In this document: piece by piece, positions 15,311-23,950 of the stretch
Numbering within the stretch: position 1 is the stretch's first letter
Layout of the letters: the number at the start of each line of letters is the position of its first letter
Source: Oscillospiraceae bacterium
GTDB lineage: Bacteria; Bacillota; Clostridia; Saccharofermentanales; Saccharofermentanaceae
Length of the DNA stretch: 33,876 nucleotides
Assembly (NCBI GenBank): GCA_902788505.1
Contig: CADAKH010000023.1
Coordinates: 1-33,876 of the forward strand
Direction of reading: 5' to 3'
Translations under genes and position numbers: made by a program
The notes under the pieces: generated by a model
Database searches by the model: none
The model's input: only the letters and a program-made list of their open reading frames with translations
What the model was told of the DNA's origin: nothing

Positions 15311-17074
15311 TCAAACAGGTGCTGTCCAACCATAGGACTTAGCTGTTTCAAGTCTCTTGTTAACCTCAGCCTGTGCCTCATCGAGGAATGCCTGAGGATC
15401 ACATTCAGCGTAAGCTGCCTGGTAAGAAGCCCAATCAGACTCGAAGTCATTACTCATAACGACTGTAGGGAGCCAGAGGTGCTTTGTCTCACCCATCTTC
15501 TTCCAAGCGATTCCGCCAGGAGTGTCAGAGCTGATGTTGTTAGACCATGACCAGAGAGGATACCAAGGAGCGTTTACAACGATCTCAGATCCGAGGAACT
15601 CTGAATATGTACCAACGCCGTAAGCTTCGAAGCACTTTCTAAGAGGTGCTGCGAGACCTTCGATGAACTCTGAAGGCTGTTCAGCAGGCTGCATTCTGTT
15701 GATGCCGTCCTTGCTCATACCAGCCCACTGAGGGCAGTAAGAATACTCACATGTGTGCTTAGCCTTGTAGCTGTCGCTCTTCCAGTTCTCTCTCATCTCT
15801 TCTGTTCTGTAGTAGAGACCCTGATCATCTACGAGGTAATCAACGCCTTCGATACCCCAGAAACGGAGATCGTGGATGTCCTGATCGAGGAGTGCGTTCA
15901 AGAATGCGAATGCGAGATCAGGATCTTTGCAGGATGTTGTAACTGCGCAACCGGAAGACTGGTTGAGCTCGTCATCGTAAGAGTGCCACTGCTGTGACAT
16001 GCCGGGCTTAGCTGTAAGTCCGAGAGGTACATAGTCGCATCCGAGTTCATCGAGACGGAATGTTGTACCATCAGTTGCTTCGAGGGGTGAAGCGAAGGGT
16101 CCCATGATGTTGTATGCGAAGTCCCAATACTGATCGCAGAGACCAAGTACACGACCTGTAGAAAGCTTAGCAATATACTCGTCGTATGTCTGTGTAGCGA
16201 AGTCAGGATCGATAGCGCCCTTAGCATACTCTTCGTTCAACTTCTTGAAGTACATCTTAGCTGTATCAGTTGTGTTGTAGTCAACAACCTTAGGCTTGTC
16301 CATACCTTCGTCAATATTAACGATAACGCAACCATCGTTCGGATAACCATCGAGGAACATAGGAGCGTTCTCAAGGCAGTAATACTTCCAGTCTTCGCAG
16401 AGACATGTATAAGGTATTACAGGTGTTCCATCCGGAAGTTCCGGGTTAGCTGCTGCGTAGTCTTCGAGAAGCTTGAAGTACTCGTCAAGAGTCTGGATCT
16501 TAGGATAGTTAGCCCACTCAAGAACACGAACCTGAATCCAGAAAGCCTCACCGTTGTGGCCTGTAGCTGTGTTGTGGTCATAAGAGTTACCGAATACGTT
16601 AGCCCAATAAATGTGACCGTCGTCCATACGGAACTTATCCCACTCTTCTTCTGTGTACATTTCCTTGAGGTTAGGATACTTCTCAAGATAGTCATCCCAA
16701 GCAACAAGTAAGCCGTTCTCATAGAGTGTTACGGAACCGTCGCCGCCATCAATAAGATCAGGCAACTTACCTGAAGCGATGATAGAGCCGATAGCTTCGC
16801 CTGCGCTCTGACCTGTGAGCCATGTTTCCTTAACACGAACACCGGTCTTCTCAGCGATGAGCTCCATGATATCGTTACCTTCATTCTTCTCTTTGCCTGC
16901 CATAGCAGCAAACATTGTGAAGTCAACGATTTCTTTTCCATCACCAGTTACTGCAGGTGTGTCTGAACCGCTAGGATCACCTGAACCAGCAGGTGTACCG
17001 GTAGAGCAAGCAGCAAGAGATGATACCGCAAGCATTGATGAAAGAATCAATGAAACGATTTTCTTAGTCTTCAT
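15311..17074 (-). CDS. extracellular sugar-binding lipoprotein of the ABC importer (LplA/YtcQ type)
   Basis: This substrate-binding protein is tethered to the outside of the membrane and delivers the sugar to the LplB/LplC permeases. A signal peptide ends in the lipobox LAAC, with the lipidated Cys23, followed by a Gly/Ser/Pro/Thr linker to about residue 45. The mature part (about 540 residues) is of the large family-1 type seen with YesMN systems. It is rich in Trp and Tyr, which fits stacking on sugar rings. GGGAGG lies seven bases before the ATG. The promoter directly upstream carries three phased repeats that may bind the adjacent YesN-type regulator. The ligand is likely an oligosaccharide, possibly from xylan given the neighbouring esterase-GH43 enzyme. 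Confidence 0.88.
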   Translation of the reverse strand: MKTKKIVSLILSSMLAVSSLAACSTGTPAGSGDPSGSDTPAVTGDGKEIVDFTMFAAMAGKEKNEGNDIMELIAEKTGVRVKETWLTGQSAGEAIGSIIASGKLPDLIDGGDGSVTLYENGLLVAWDDYLEKYPNLKEMYTEEEWDKFRMDDGHIYWANVFGNSYDHNTATGHNGEAFWIQVRVLEWANYPKIQTLDEYFKLLEDYAAANPELPDGTPVIPYTCLCEDWKYYCLENAPMFLDGYPNDGCVIVNIDEGMDKPKVVDYNTTDTAKMYFKKLNEEYAKGAIDPDFATQTYDEYIAKLSTGRVLGLCDQYWDFAYNIMGPFASPLEATDGTTFRLDELGCDYVPLGLTAKPGMSQQWHSYDDELNQSSGCAVTTSCKDPDLAFAFLNALLDQDIHDLRFWGIEGVDYLVDDQGLYYRTEEMRENWKSDSYKAKHTCEYSYCPQWAGMSKDGINRMQPAEQPSEFIEGLAAPLRKCFEAYGVGTYSEFLGSEIVVNAPWYPLWSWSNNISSDTPGGIAWKKMGETKHLWLPTVVMSNDFESDWASYQAAYAECDPQAFLDEAQAEVNKRLETAKSYGWTAPV

Positions 17075-17126
17075 TACTAGACCTCCCGAATAAAATTCTC
17101 GCTAATATCGAGTATTTAGCAATTAG

Positions 17127-17155
17127 ATTATATGAGTGCCCCAGTTTTGCCACAA
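17127..17155 (-). promoter_or_regulatory. promoter of the sugar importer operon
   Basis: On the minus strand TATAAT (17127-17132) is preceded, after 17 bases, by TTGTGG (17150-17155), a poor -35 match. A weak -35 next to repeated sites just upstream is the pattern of an activator-dependent promoter. Confidence 0.65.
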
Positions 17156-17161
17156 CCTGAG

Positions 17162-17189
17162 AAACTCAAAATAAACTCCCGATAAACTC
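17162..17189 (-). promoter_or_regulatory. three AAACTC direct repeats at 11-bp spacing (putative activator site)
   Basis: AAACTC occurs at 17162-17167, 17173-17178 and 17184-17189 (GAGTTT on the minus strand), each exactly 11 bases from the next and thus on one face of the helix. The nearest copy ends seven bases upstream of the weak -35. This is a plausible binding site for the AraC-type YesN regulator encoded upstream; the protein-site link is inferred. Confidence 0.5.
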
Positions 17190-17278
17190 TACAAAAATGC
17201 AGTGTTTTCGACATAGCTAGACAAAAGTCGGGTAAGTTTTTAGTGCATCTTGCACAAAAGAAGCCCGTTTTCGAGCGC

Positions 17279-17318
17279 AAAAACAACAGACCCCCAAAGT
17301 CAGTCATGCTTTGGAGGT
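17279..17318 (-). terminator. terminator of the sensor kinase-regulator operon
   Basis: On the minus strand ACCTCCAAAG (17309-17318) pairs with CTTTGGGGGT (17290-17299) over 10 bp with one G-T pair and a 9-base loop, followed by CTGTTGTTTTT (17279-17289). It lies 38 bases past the regulator stop. Confidence 0.75.
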
Positions 17319-17355
17319 CCGGTTACTGAGAATTTGTCAGGCGAACTCTAAACTG

Positions 17356-18954
17356 TCAGGCTTCCCTGTTCGTCTTCCTGTATTTGGAGGGCGTGCAGCC
17401 CATGATCTCGATAAACTTGCGGATGAAATAATCGCAGTCCTTGTATCCGACATCTTCTGCAATCTTGTTTATTTTTTTATCGGTATTGATTATCTGCATG
17501 GCCGCTTCCCTGATCCTGTAATTTGTCAGGTAGTTCTTAAAAGACATTCCGTACTTCTTGCTGAATACCTGTCCCAAATAGGAACTGTTGATATGATATT
17601 TATCACCCAGATATTTAAGACTGATGTTCTCCGCATACTTCTCCCTTACCTCTGTTTCGACTGAAGCAAGGATTCCGTGGGAAATACTCTTTCTGAGTTC
17701 AGAGAGGTATGAGGCGTATTCCAAAGCAAACTTTTTAAGATGCTGGTGGCTTCCTCTTACGAATGCATCTTCTGATGTCTGTTCAGAAATATACTGGATG
17801 ATCTCTTCCTGGTTGACCGTATCGTCAAGTTCACTTGCGAGGTGGATCAGCTGGAAAAGAAGATAGTTGATATTAAGGTCGAAGTCCCTGTTGGTACCTT
17901 CTTTGCCGTGAAGTTCATCGTAAAGCTTCTCGACGCCTTCCTCTATCATGGCGGTGTCATTCTTTACGATAGAACCGATGATATCGTCTATCGTGTTTTT
18001 GCAGAGAACGATATTCGCATGACCTGTCTGTGTCTCTTCATAGAAATAGAGTTTCTTTCTGTTGTGGAATCCGGCGATACTCTTAAGTCTTCTGCATGAA
18101 TCGAAAGATTTCGAAAGAGAAGCAATATCCGGAACAGACTCTCCGCAGAACATTCTTATCGGTTTAATAGTCAGAACTTCTATCTTCTTTATAAAAGCAT
18201 CGAGAAAATCCTTCTCAGACATGTCGCGGATCGTTGCCATGTTCTCACAGTAAAGGAAACCGACATTGTTATTGTCCTCATCGAAAGAAATATCCATTGT
18301 AAAGTGATTAGAATATTCTTTGAGAACTTCCCGGCATGCACTGAATAACTGTTTCTGAAGAGCGCTCATATCGTATTCATCGGAATCTGCCGGATCCTCA
18401 TCTGTCTCCCTGTGAACAAGTTCGATATAGATGAATCTCATGTTGCCAGAAAGCTGAAGATGCTTATTGGCATACTCAATATCCTCTTCATTGAACTTGC
18501 CTCTGATAAGGTGCCTGATGATCCTTGCAAGATATGCATCCTCCATCTTCTCGCGGTCTTTTCTTAAGATGATGGATTCTTTGTTGAGATTTGTAACCTT
18601 ACGGAGAACCGATATAAGTTCCTCTTCTTCTACCGGCTTTAAGATGTAATCAAGACAGCCGTTTCTTATCGCTTTCTGTGTATAGGCAAAATCATCGTAA
18701 CCTGTGAGAAGAACAAACTCTGCATCTGAGATCTTCTCTTTCTTGACCGTCTCGAGAAGTTCAAGACCTGTCATCTCAGGCATCCTGATATCGGATATGA
18801 CAAGGTCCACATGATTCTCTTTGAGGTATTTCAAAGCTTCTTTGCCGTTGGAACACAGTGCTGTTATCTCAAATCCGCCGCTCTCCCAGTCGATCAGGAC
18901 CTGAAGACCCTGAAGGATATAAGGTTCGTCGTCAACCAACATTACTTTAAGCAT
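17356..18954 (-). CDS. YesN-type response regulator with AraC DNA-binding domain
   Basis: A cytoplasmic transcription regulator of the YesN type. The N-terminal receiver domain (1-120) has the acidic pocket Asp8-Asp9, phosphoacceptor Asp55 (LVISDIRMPE) and the conserved Lys of ILKPVEE. A long middle part (about 130-425) shows no recognised domain, as is usual in this type. The C-terminal 100 residues are an AraC-type double helix-turn-helix (LKYLGDKYHINSSYLGQVF, then the YRIREAAMQII and DYFIRKF parts). It starts 12 bases after the kinase gene with GAGGTG as ribosome site. It most likely activates the adjacent importer and perhaps the divergent esterase-GH43 gene. Confidence 0.92.
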   Translation of the reverse strand: MLKVMLVDDEPYILQGLQVLIDWESGGFEITALCSNGKEALKYLKENHVDLVISDIRMPEMTGLELLETVKKEKISDAEFVLLTGYDDFAYTQKAIRNGCLDYILKPVEEEELISVLRKVTNLNKESIILRKDREKMEDAYLARIIRHLIRGKFNEEDIEYANKHLQLSGNMRFIYIELVHRETDEDPADSDEYDMSALQKQLFSACREVLKEYSNHFTMDISFDEDNNNVGFLYCENMATIRDMSEKDFLDAFIKKIEVLTIKPIRMFCGESVPDIASLSKSFDSCRRLKSIAGFHNRKKLYFYEETQTGHANIVLCKNTIDDIIGSIVKNDTAMIEEGVEKLYDELHGKEGTNRDFDLNINYLLFQLIHLASELDDTVNQEEIIQYISEQTSEDAFVRGSHQHLKKFALEYASYLSELRKSISHGILASVETEVREKYAENISLKYLGDKYHINSSYLGQVFSKKYGMSFKNYLTNYRIREAAMQIINTDKKINKIAEDVGYKDCDYFIRKFIEIMGCTPSKYRKTNREA

Positions 18955-18966
18955 ATTTCACCTCAA

Positions 18967-20763
18967 TCAAGCTGTTGTGATCATATCCGAAGGTATCTTG
19001 ATGATAACACTCATTCCGATACCCTTTTCACTTTCTATAGCGAACTCCGCCTTGTCTTTGAACATCATCTTTATTCTCAGGCACGCATTAAGGATACCTA
19101 CATGCTTGGCCTTCTTAATGGAATCGATATTGACGTTGTTCATCCTCTCAAGCAGGAGTTCGGCCTCAGTCTCATCCATGCCGTCGCCGGTATCCTCAAC
19201 TTCGATTACCAACTGATCATCTTCTTTATAGACCCTTACAAAGATCCAGCCCTGTGATGATTTGGACTCGATGCCGTGAATGCACGCATTCTCAACAAAG
19301 GTAACAAGAGTAAGCTTGGGGATCAGGACTTTTTTGCATTCCTCATCGATATCGATATCAAAAGAGATCCTGTCACCGAAACGGTAACTCTGAAGCTGGA
19401 GATAGGCTTCAATGAATTCCTCTTCCTCTTCTATCGTAACAGCATCCTCATGCCATTCAACATTCTGTCTTTCCATGACCGCAAGTCTTTGTACCATCTC
19501 GGCGGTCTCTGTCTCGCCTTTGAGAATGCTGTGCATTCTTATGCTCTCCAAAGCATTGAAAAGGAAGTGCGGATTGATCTGGCTCTGAAGGGCAAGAAGT
19601 TCCGCGTTCTTACGCGCAAGGTCACTTTCCTGTTCACGGAGTTTATCCTTGTAGATGGTATTCGTAAGTTCGTTGTTGATATCAACGATCCTGTTATAGT
19701 TATGCATCAGTGATGAGATCTCATCGGTTCCCCTGATTTCTTTTATCGGCTGGAAGATCTCATTCTCGCCTTCACCGAATGCCTTTTCAAGTATCCTGAT
19801 ACGGTCGGTGATCGAACGCTCAAGAAGCTTCATTATGAGGATCGGAAGGAAGAGCGTGAAGATAACCATGGCAAGCAGGATCGGAAGATTGTTCTTTAAT
19901 ACCGTAGTTACGGTCATGTCCTCCGTGAACGCATAGATCTTAAATGTGTTCTCGTACAACTCAAACTCTTTGACTGTCACATACTGTTCGCGTGATGCCT
20001 TCTCGACTATTGTCTGATAATCAGGATCAATGTCACGGTTGGAGTAGATTACAAGATCTCCGCTGCAAAGATACATTTCACAGTTGACCGGGATCTCCGC
20101 CATATCTCTGGCTATCCTGGAGAGCTTGTGTTCTATCGTAACGATCTTGGTTATGCTGGATCTCGTATTAGTCATTCGACGGACGAAGATGAAGCGCTCC
20201 CTGTCAGTTGTCAGAACAACAGGAACATTATCGTAGTATGCATATACGGCTTCCTGTTTGCCGTAATGTGTAAAGTCCTGATACCATGCTTCCCTCTTGG
20301 CCTCTGCAAGATTATGGAAATAGTGGCCGCTTAACATTGTCTGGTTATCGGAATAGATTACGAGTCTGTCCTGATTGATATCCGATAATGTCGAGAAGAA
20401 TGAGTCGGTAACCGTATTAACGTATGAATTGTAGTAATCATACGGAATCTGATATTTGTAGTTGATAAAAGAATTAAGGTTCTTGTTAAGATCGATCGCC
20501 GTGGCAACCGTATCATCGTAGGACAGAAGATCTTCCAGATAATTCGAATATGCTTCGATCGCGTTCTCCCTGTAGTAATGCTGGTTTCTGAGTTCTGTTT
20601 CAAATACCGAGCGGAACAGAAGGGCATCCGTTATTACAAGCGGCATGATAACGCAGAAAATATACATGATAAGGAATTTCTTATTGAGCTTCAGCCTACT
20701 GAGAAAAGCTCCTTTGCCGCCTTTTGCCATACCTGAACGTCCCGAAAAAGAGATCTCCTTCAT
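18967..20763 (-). CDS. YesM-type sensor histidine kinase
   Basis: Membrane sensor that phosphorylates the YesN-type regulator encoded directly downstream. An N-terminal cytoplasmic stretch is followed by a first membrane segment (30-50), a large extracellular sensor part (about 51-291), a second membrane segment (293-313), HAMP-like region, and a His_kinase domain with phosphoacceptor His399 in QINPHFLFN. The ATPase domain has the EDTGDGMD glycine box. The 598-residue length fits the family. The ATG has no good ribosome site; a second in-frame ATG at residue 12 is no better. The signal is probably a sugar or a sugar-loaded binding protein, as known for related YesMN systems. Confidence 0.92.
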   Translation of the reverse strand: MKEISFSGRSGMAKGGKGAFLSRLKLNKKFLIMYIFCVIMPLVITDALLFRSVFETELRNQHYYRENAIEAYSNYLEDLLSYDDTVATAIDLNKNLNSFINYKYQIPYDYYNSYVNTVTDSFFSTLSDINQDRLVIYSDNQTMLSGHYFHNLAEAKREAWYQDFTHYGKQEAVYAYYDNVPVVLTTDRERFIFVRRMTNTRSSITKIVTIEHKLSRIARDMAEIPVNCEMYLCSGDLVIYSNRDIDPDYQTIVEKASREQYVTVKEFELYENTFKIYAFTEDMTVTTVLKNNLPILLAMVIFTLFLPILIMKLLERSITDRIRILEKAFGEGENEIFQPIKEIRGTDEISSLMHNYNRIVDINNELTNTIYKDKLREQESDLARKNAELLALQSQINPHFLFNALESIRMHSILKGETETAEMVQRLAVMERQNVEWHEDAVTIEEEEEFIEAYLQLQSYRFGDRISFDIDIDEECKKVLIPKLTLVTFVENACIHGIESKSSQGWIFVRVYKEDDQLVIEVEDTGDGMDETEAELLLERMNNVNIDSIKKAKHVGILNACLRIKMMFKDKAEFAIESEKGIGMSVIIKIPSDMITTA

Positions 20764-20778
20764 CTAATAGTCTTTAAT

Positions 20779-20807
20779 ATGTTATTAGAAACTCTCACCC
20801 TTTGCAA
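20779..20807 (-). promoter_or_regulatory. candidate promoter of the sensor kinase operon
   Basis: On the minus strand TTGCAA (20802-20807) and TAACAT (20779-20784) are 17 bases apart; each matches consensus in four of six places. The expected start lies about 10 bases before the kinase ATG. One AAACTC copy (20789-20794) falls in the spacer. The call is tentative. Confidence 0.3.
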
Positions 20808-20866
20808 ACTTGCATCTAAGTTCAAAGTGTTTGATTTTTCCATGCTCTTATCAGTAATTTATCCCG

Positions 20867-20904
20867 TTGAATTAAACTTTCCCTTTAACTAACATAAATA
20901 TAGT
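20867..20904 (+). promoter_or_regulatory. candidate promoter of the esterase-GH43 gene
   Basis: TTGAAT (20867-20872) and TAACAT (20890-20895) are 17 bases apart; a better -10 alone, TATAGT (20899-20904), lacks a -35. Either would give a leader of about 25-35 bases. The 170-base gap between the divergent kinase and this gene holds both promoters and nothing else that I can identify. Confidence 0.3.
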
Positions 20905-20933
20905 TTTACATTTTTCCAAATGAGGTGTCCTTT

Positions 20934-23906
20934 ATGTTGAAGTTAGTTAAGACCGAGAACGGACTTGTCAGAGGCCTTCCCGGAAACAACACCCGTATAT
21001 CTGTTTTCAAAGGAATTCCGTTTGCAGCGCCTCCGGTCGGAGAGAACCGCTGGAAAGCTCCCCAGCCCTGCAAAGACTGGGACGGCATTTACGATGCATA
21101 TAAGTTCGCACCTATATCCGTTCAGGATCAGCCGGGTGTCGGAACCGATATCTACTGCAGGGAATGGCACGTTGATCCGGACATCGAGATAAGTGAGGAC
21201 TGCCTCTACCTAAACGTATGGACACCTGCAAAGAGCGAAGACGATAAGCTTCCCGTACTCGTATGGTTTTTCGGCGGCGGATTCCAGTGGGGCTATACCG
21301 CTGAGATGGAATTCAACGGCGAGAATCTCGCCAAGAAGGGCATCATTGTCGTAAGCGTCAATTACAGACTCGGTGCCATAGGATTCCTGTCCCACCCTGA
21401 TCTGTTCAAAGAATCGCCTGATGCACCCGCAAACTTCGGTATGTTAGATCAGCTCGCCGGACTTAAGTGGGTAAAGAAAAATATCGCTTCGTTCGGCGGT
21501 GATCCTGAGAATATAACAATCGCAGGTCAGTCCGCAGGCGGCGGAAGCGTTCTTAATCATCTCACTTCCAGATCAAGCATCGGTCTTTATCAGAAGGCTG
21601 TGATCCTTTCAGGAATCATTCAGTTCCCATATATTCCCGACAGCGTCATCTCACCCAAGGCGATAGATGAAGCATGTTCTTACGGCGTTAAGTTTTTCGA
21701 CAGGCTCGGCGTAAAGACAATCGAAGAAGCGAGAAAACTCGATGTCTCATATATCCGCGAAGTCTATGCGAAGTTCAGGGAGACAGAAGGTTTCTTCTTC
21801 ACTCCCATGATCGACAAGGTGTTCCTTGAAGATAATCCGCTCTCTCTTTTCGCACAGGGAAAACATGCACACGTGCCTCTTATGTCAGGCAACACTTTCG
21901 ATGAATTCCCCTGCTTCATCCAGGCAGATTCCGATGAGAAATTCAAAGCAAAAGCAGGAGATATCTTCGGAGATAAGACGGATGAATTTCTCTCCTTCCC
22001 TGAAGCACAAAAGACAAACGGAAATATGCACGCACCCGTACGCGCCATCGAATGCGCAGTAAAGGCTGCATTCTCACACAACGACAAGCCTTCTTACTAT
22101 TACAGCTTTGAACCTGATATTCCGGGCTACGATAATCCGGGCACTTTCCACTCCGTAGATCTCTGGTTCTTCTTCGACAATCTCGGCGAATGCTGGAGAC
22201 CTTTCACGGGAAGACATTTCGATCTTGCAAGAAATATCAGCACATACTTTGTTAACTTCATCAAGAACGGCGATCCCAACGGAACCGATGTTGACGGCAA
22301 GACACTTGCGATGTGGAAGCCTTATACCCCCTCCGAAAAGAATGAGATGCATTTCACTTCTGAAGGACCTAAGACATCAGTCCAGGAGGATTCTCCCGAA
22401 TCACCTTTCATCTCCTTCATAACAAAATGGATTGACGATTCCGCACTCGGTATAAGGAGCGATAGCGAAAGCACGTCCATACCGCGCGTTGAGTTATATG
22501 AGGTTCCTAAAAAACAGGCATTCAACCCTTACCTTCCCAACTGGGAATATATCCCTGACGGTGAGCCTTACGTATTCAACAACAGAGTATATGTTTACGG
22601 CTCACATGATTTCTTCAACGGATATGCATTCTGCCTGGGCGACTATGTAACATGGTCAGCACCGGTCGATGATCTTGGCAACTGGACATATGAGGGAGTT
22701 ATCTTCAAGAGAACAGACGATCCTCATAACCTGGATAACAGAGGCTGCCTCTATGCACCTGACATGACGGTCGGACCTGACGGAAGATATTACCTCTTCT
22801 ATGCACTGGACAACGACTGTGTTATCTCAGTTGCAGTATCCGATTCACCTTCGGGCAAGTTCGAATTCTTAGGAAATGTTCACTATGAGGACGGCACTGT
22901 CCTTGGCAGAAAAGAAGGCGACGAACAGCAGTTCGATCCGGGCGTTATAACGATCGGCGATACGACATATATGTATACCGGTTTCTGCGGACAGGGCGAT
23001 GCTTCACGTCACGGATGTATGGTAACAGTTCTCGACAAGGATATGCTTACGGTCAAGCGTGCACCTGAATTCGTGATCCCTTCCACACAGCACAGCAAGG
23101 GAACGGAATACGAAGGTCACGCATTCTTCGAAGCTCCTTCGATCAGGGAAAGAAACGGTATCTTCTATCTCATCTATTCTTCACAGGTAATGCACGAACT
23201 CTGCTACGGTTATTCCGACAATCCTCTGGGACCGTTCAAGTATGGAGGAGTTATCGTCAGCAACTGCGATATCGGAATTGATTCATATAAGCCTGCCCAG
23301 AAGCCTACGGCTTTCGGTGCCAACAATCACGGAAGCATCGTTCAGATCGGTGATGACTGGTATATCTTCTATCACAGACAGACAAATAACTCATGGTATT
23401 CACGTCAGGGCTGTGCCGAGAAGATCTCCTTTGATGAGAATGGTCAGATAGCCCAGGTCGAGATCACATCCTGCGGTCTTAACGGCGGTCCGTTAAAAGA
23501 TACATGTGAGTACTCCGCACAGATCGCATGCAATATCTTCAACGACAAAGAGCAGATGTATGTCGGAGAGCATCACGAAGCAAACATCACCAAAGACCAT
23601 CAGGACGGTGAGAAAGATCCTTCCTATGTCAGAGACATTTACGAGAATACAACGATCGGTTTCAAGTATTTCGATCTTAAGGACGTAAAGGGATTAAAGA
23701 TCACCACAAGAGGTTACGGCAAGGGCGACTTTGAGATAAGGACTTCGATCGATGGCGAGATCTTAGGAAAGATCGGTGTGGATTTCTGTACGGCATGGAC
23801 TGACAACAAAGCTGAATTCACGTTACCGGACGGAGTGTATCCCCTCTATCTCACGTTCAAGGGAATGGGGAATCCTTCACTTTTAAAATTCGAGTTTCTC
23901 CATTGA
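20934..23906 (+). CDS. bifunctional type-B carboxylesterase - GH43 glycosidase fusion
   Basis: A 990-residue protein with two catalytic parts and no signal peptide, so probably cytoplasmic. Residues 1-505 are a type-B carboxylesterase: nucleophile Ser200 in AGQSAGG, likely acid Glu324 (GNTFDEF), likely His406 (FHSVDL). The oxyanion motif reads FGGG (113-116) where HGGG is usual. Residues 530-850 are a GH43 five-bladed propeller with candidate base Asp542 (IPDGEPYVF), Asp668 (FDPGV) and acid Glu733 (FFEAPS). Residues 860-990 look like a beta-sandwich, CBM6-like domain. GAGGTG lies six bases before the ATG at 20934; an in-frame GTG nine bases upstream overlaps that site and was not used. GH43 enzymes act on xylosides or arabinosides, so acetylated or feruloylated (arabino)xylan oligosaccharides brought in by the adjacent importer are the likely substrate; this is inferred. 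Confidence 0.88.
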   Translation: MLKLVKTENGLVRGLPGNNTRISVFKGIPFAAPPVGENRWKAPQPCKDWDGIYDAYKFAPISVQDQPGVGTDIYCREWHVDPDIEISEDCLYLNVWTPAKSEDDKLPVLVWFFGGGFQWGYTAEMEFNGENLAKKGIIVVSVNYRLGAIGFLSHPDLFKESPDAPANFGMLDQLAGLKWVKKNIASFGGDPENITIAGQSAGGGSVLNHLTSRSSIGLYQKAVILSGIIQFPYIPDSVISPKAIDEACSYGVKFFDRLGVKTIEEARKLDVSYIREVYAKFRETEGFFFTPMIDKVFLEDNPLSLFAQGKHAHVPLMSGNTFDEFPCFIQADSDEKFKAKAGDIFGDKTDEFLSFPEAQKTNGNMHAPVRAIECAVKAAFSHNDKPSYYYSFEPDIPGYDNPGTFHSVDLWFFFDNLGECWRPFTGRHFDLARNISTYFVNFIKNGDPNGTDVDGKTLAMWKPYTPSEKNEMHFTSEGPKTSVQEDSPESPFISFITKWIDDSALGIRSDSESTSIPRVELYEVPKKQAFNPYLPNWEYIPDGEPYVFNNRVYVYGSHDFFNGYAFCLGDYVTWSAPVDDLGNWTYEGVIFKRTDDPHNLDNRGCLYAPDMTVGPDGRYYLFYALDNDCVISVAVSDSPSGKFEFLGNVHYEDGTVLGRKEGDEQQFDPGVITIGDTTYMYTGFCGQGDASRHGCMVTVLDKDMLTVKRAPEFVIPSTQHSKGTEYEGHAFFEAPSIRERNGIFYLIYSSQVMHELCYGYSDNPLGPFKYGGVIVSNCDIGIDSYKPAQKPTAFGANNHGSIVQIGDDWYIFYHRQTNNSWYSRQGCAEKISFDENGQIAQVEITSCGLNGGPLKDTCEYSAQIACNIFNDKEQMYVGEHHEANITKDHQDGEKDPSYVRDIYENTTIGFKYFDLKDVKGLKITTRGYGKGDFEIRTSIDGEILGKIGVDFCTAWTDNKAEFTLPDGVYPLYLTFKGMGNPSLLKFEFLH

Positions 23907-23915
23907 TAAGGCAAG

Positions 23916-23950
23916 ACGGCTGAACTTAAAGTTCAGCCGTTATTGTTATT
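23916..23950 (+). terminator. terminator of the esterase-GH43 gene, overlapping the convergent kinase gene
   Basis: ACGGCTGAAC (23916-23925) and GTTCAGCCGT (23931-23940) form a perfect 10-bp stem with a TTAAA loop, followed by TATTGTTATT. The right arm and tail encode the last residues of the kinase gene on the other strand. It starts nine bases after the esterase-GH43 stop codon. Confidence 0.75.

Noticed and set aside
20925..20933. GTG start three codons before the esterase-GH43 ATG
   Set aside because: It overlaps the GAGGTG ribosome site that serves the ATG at 20934.
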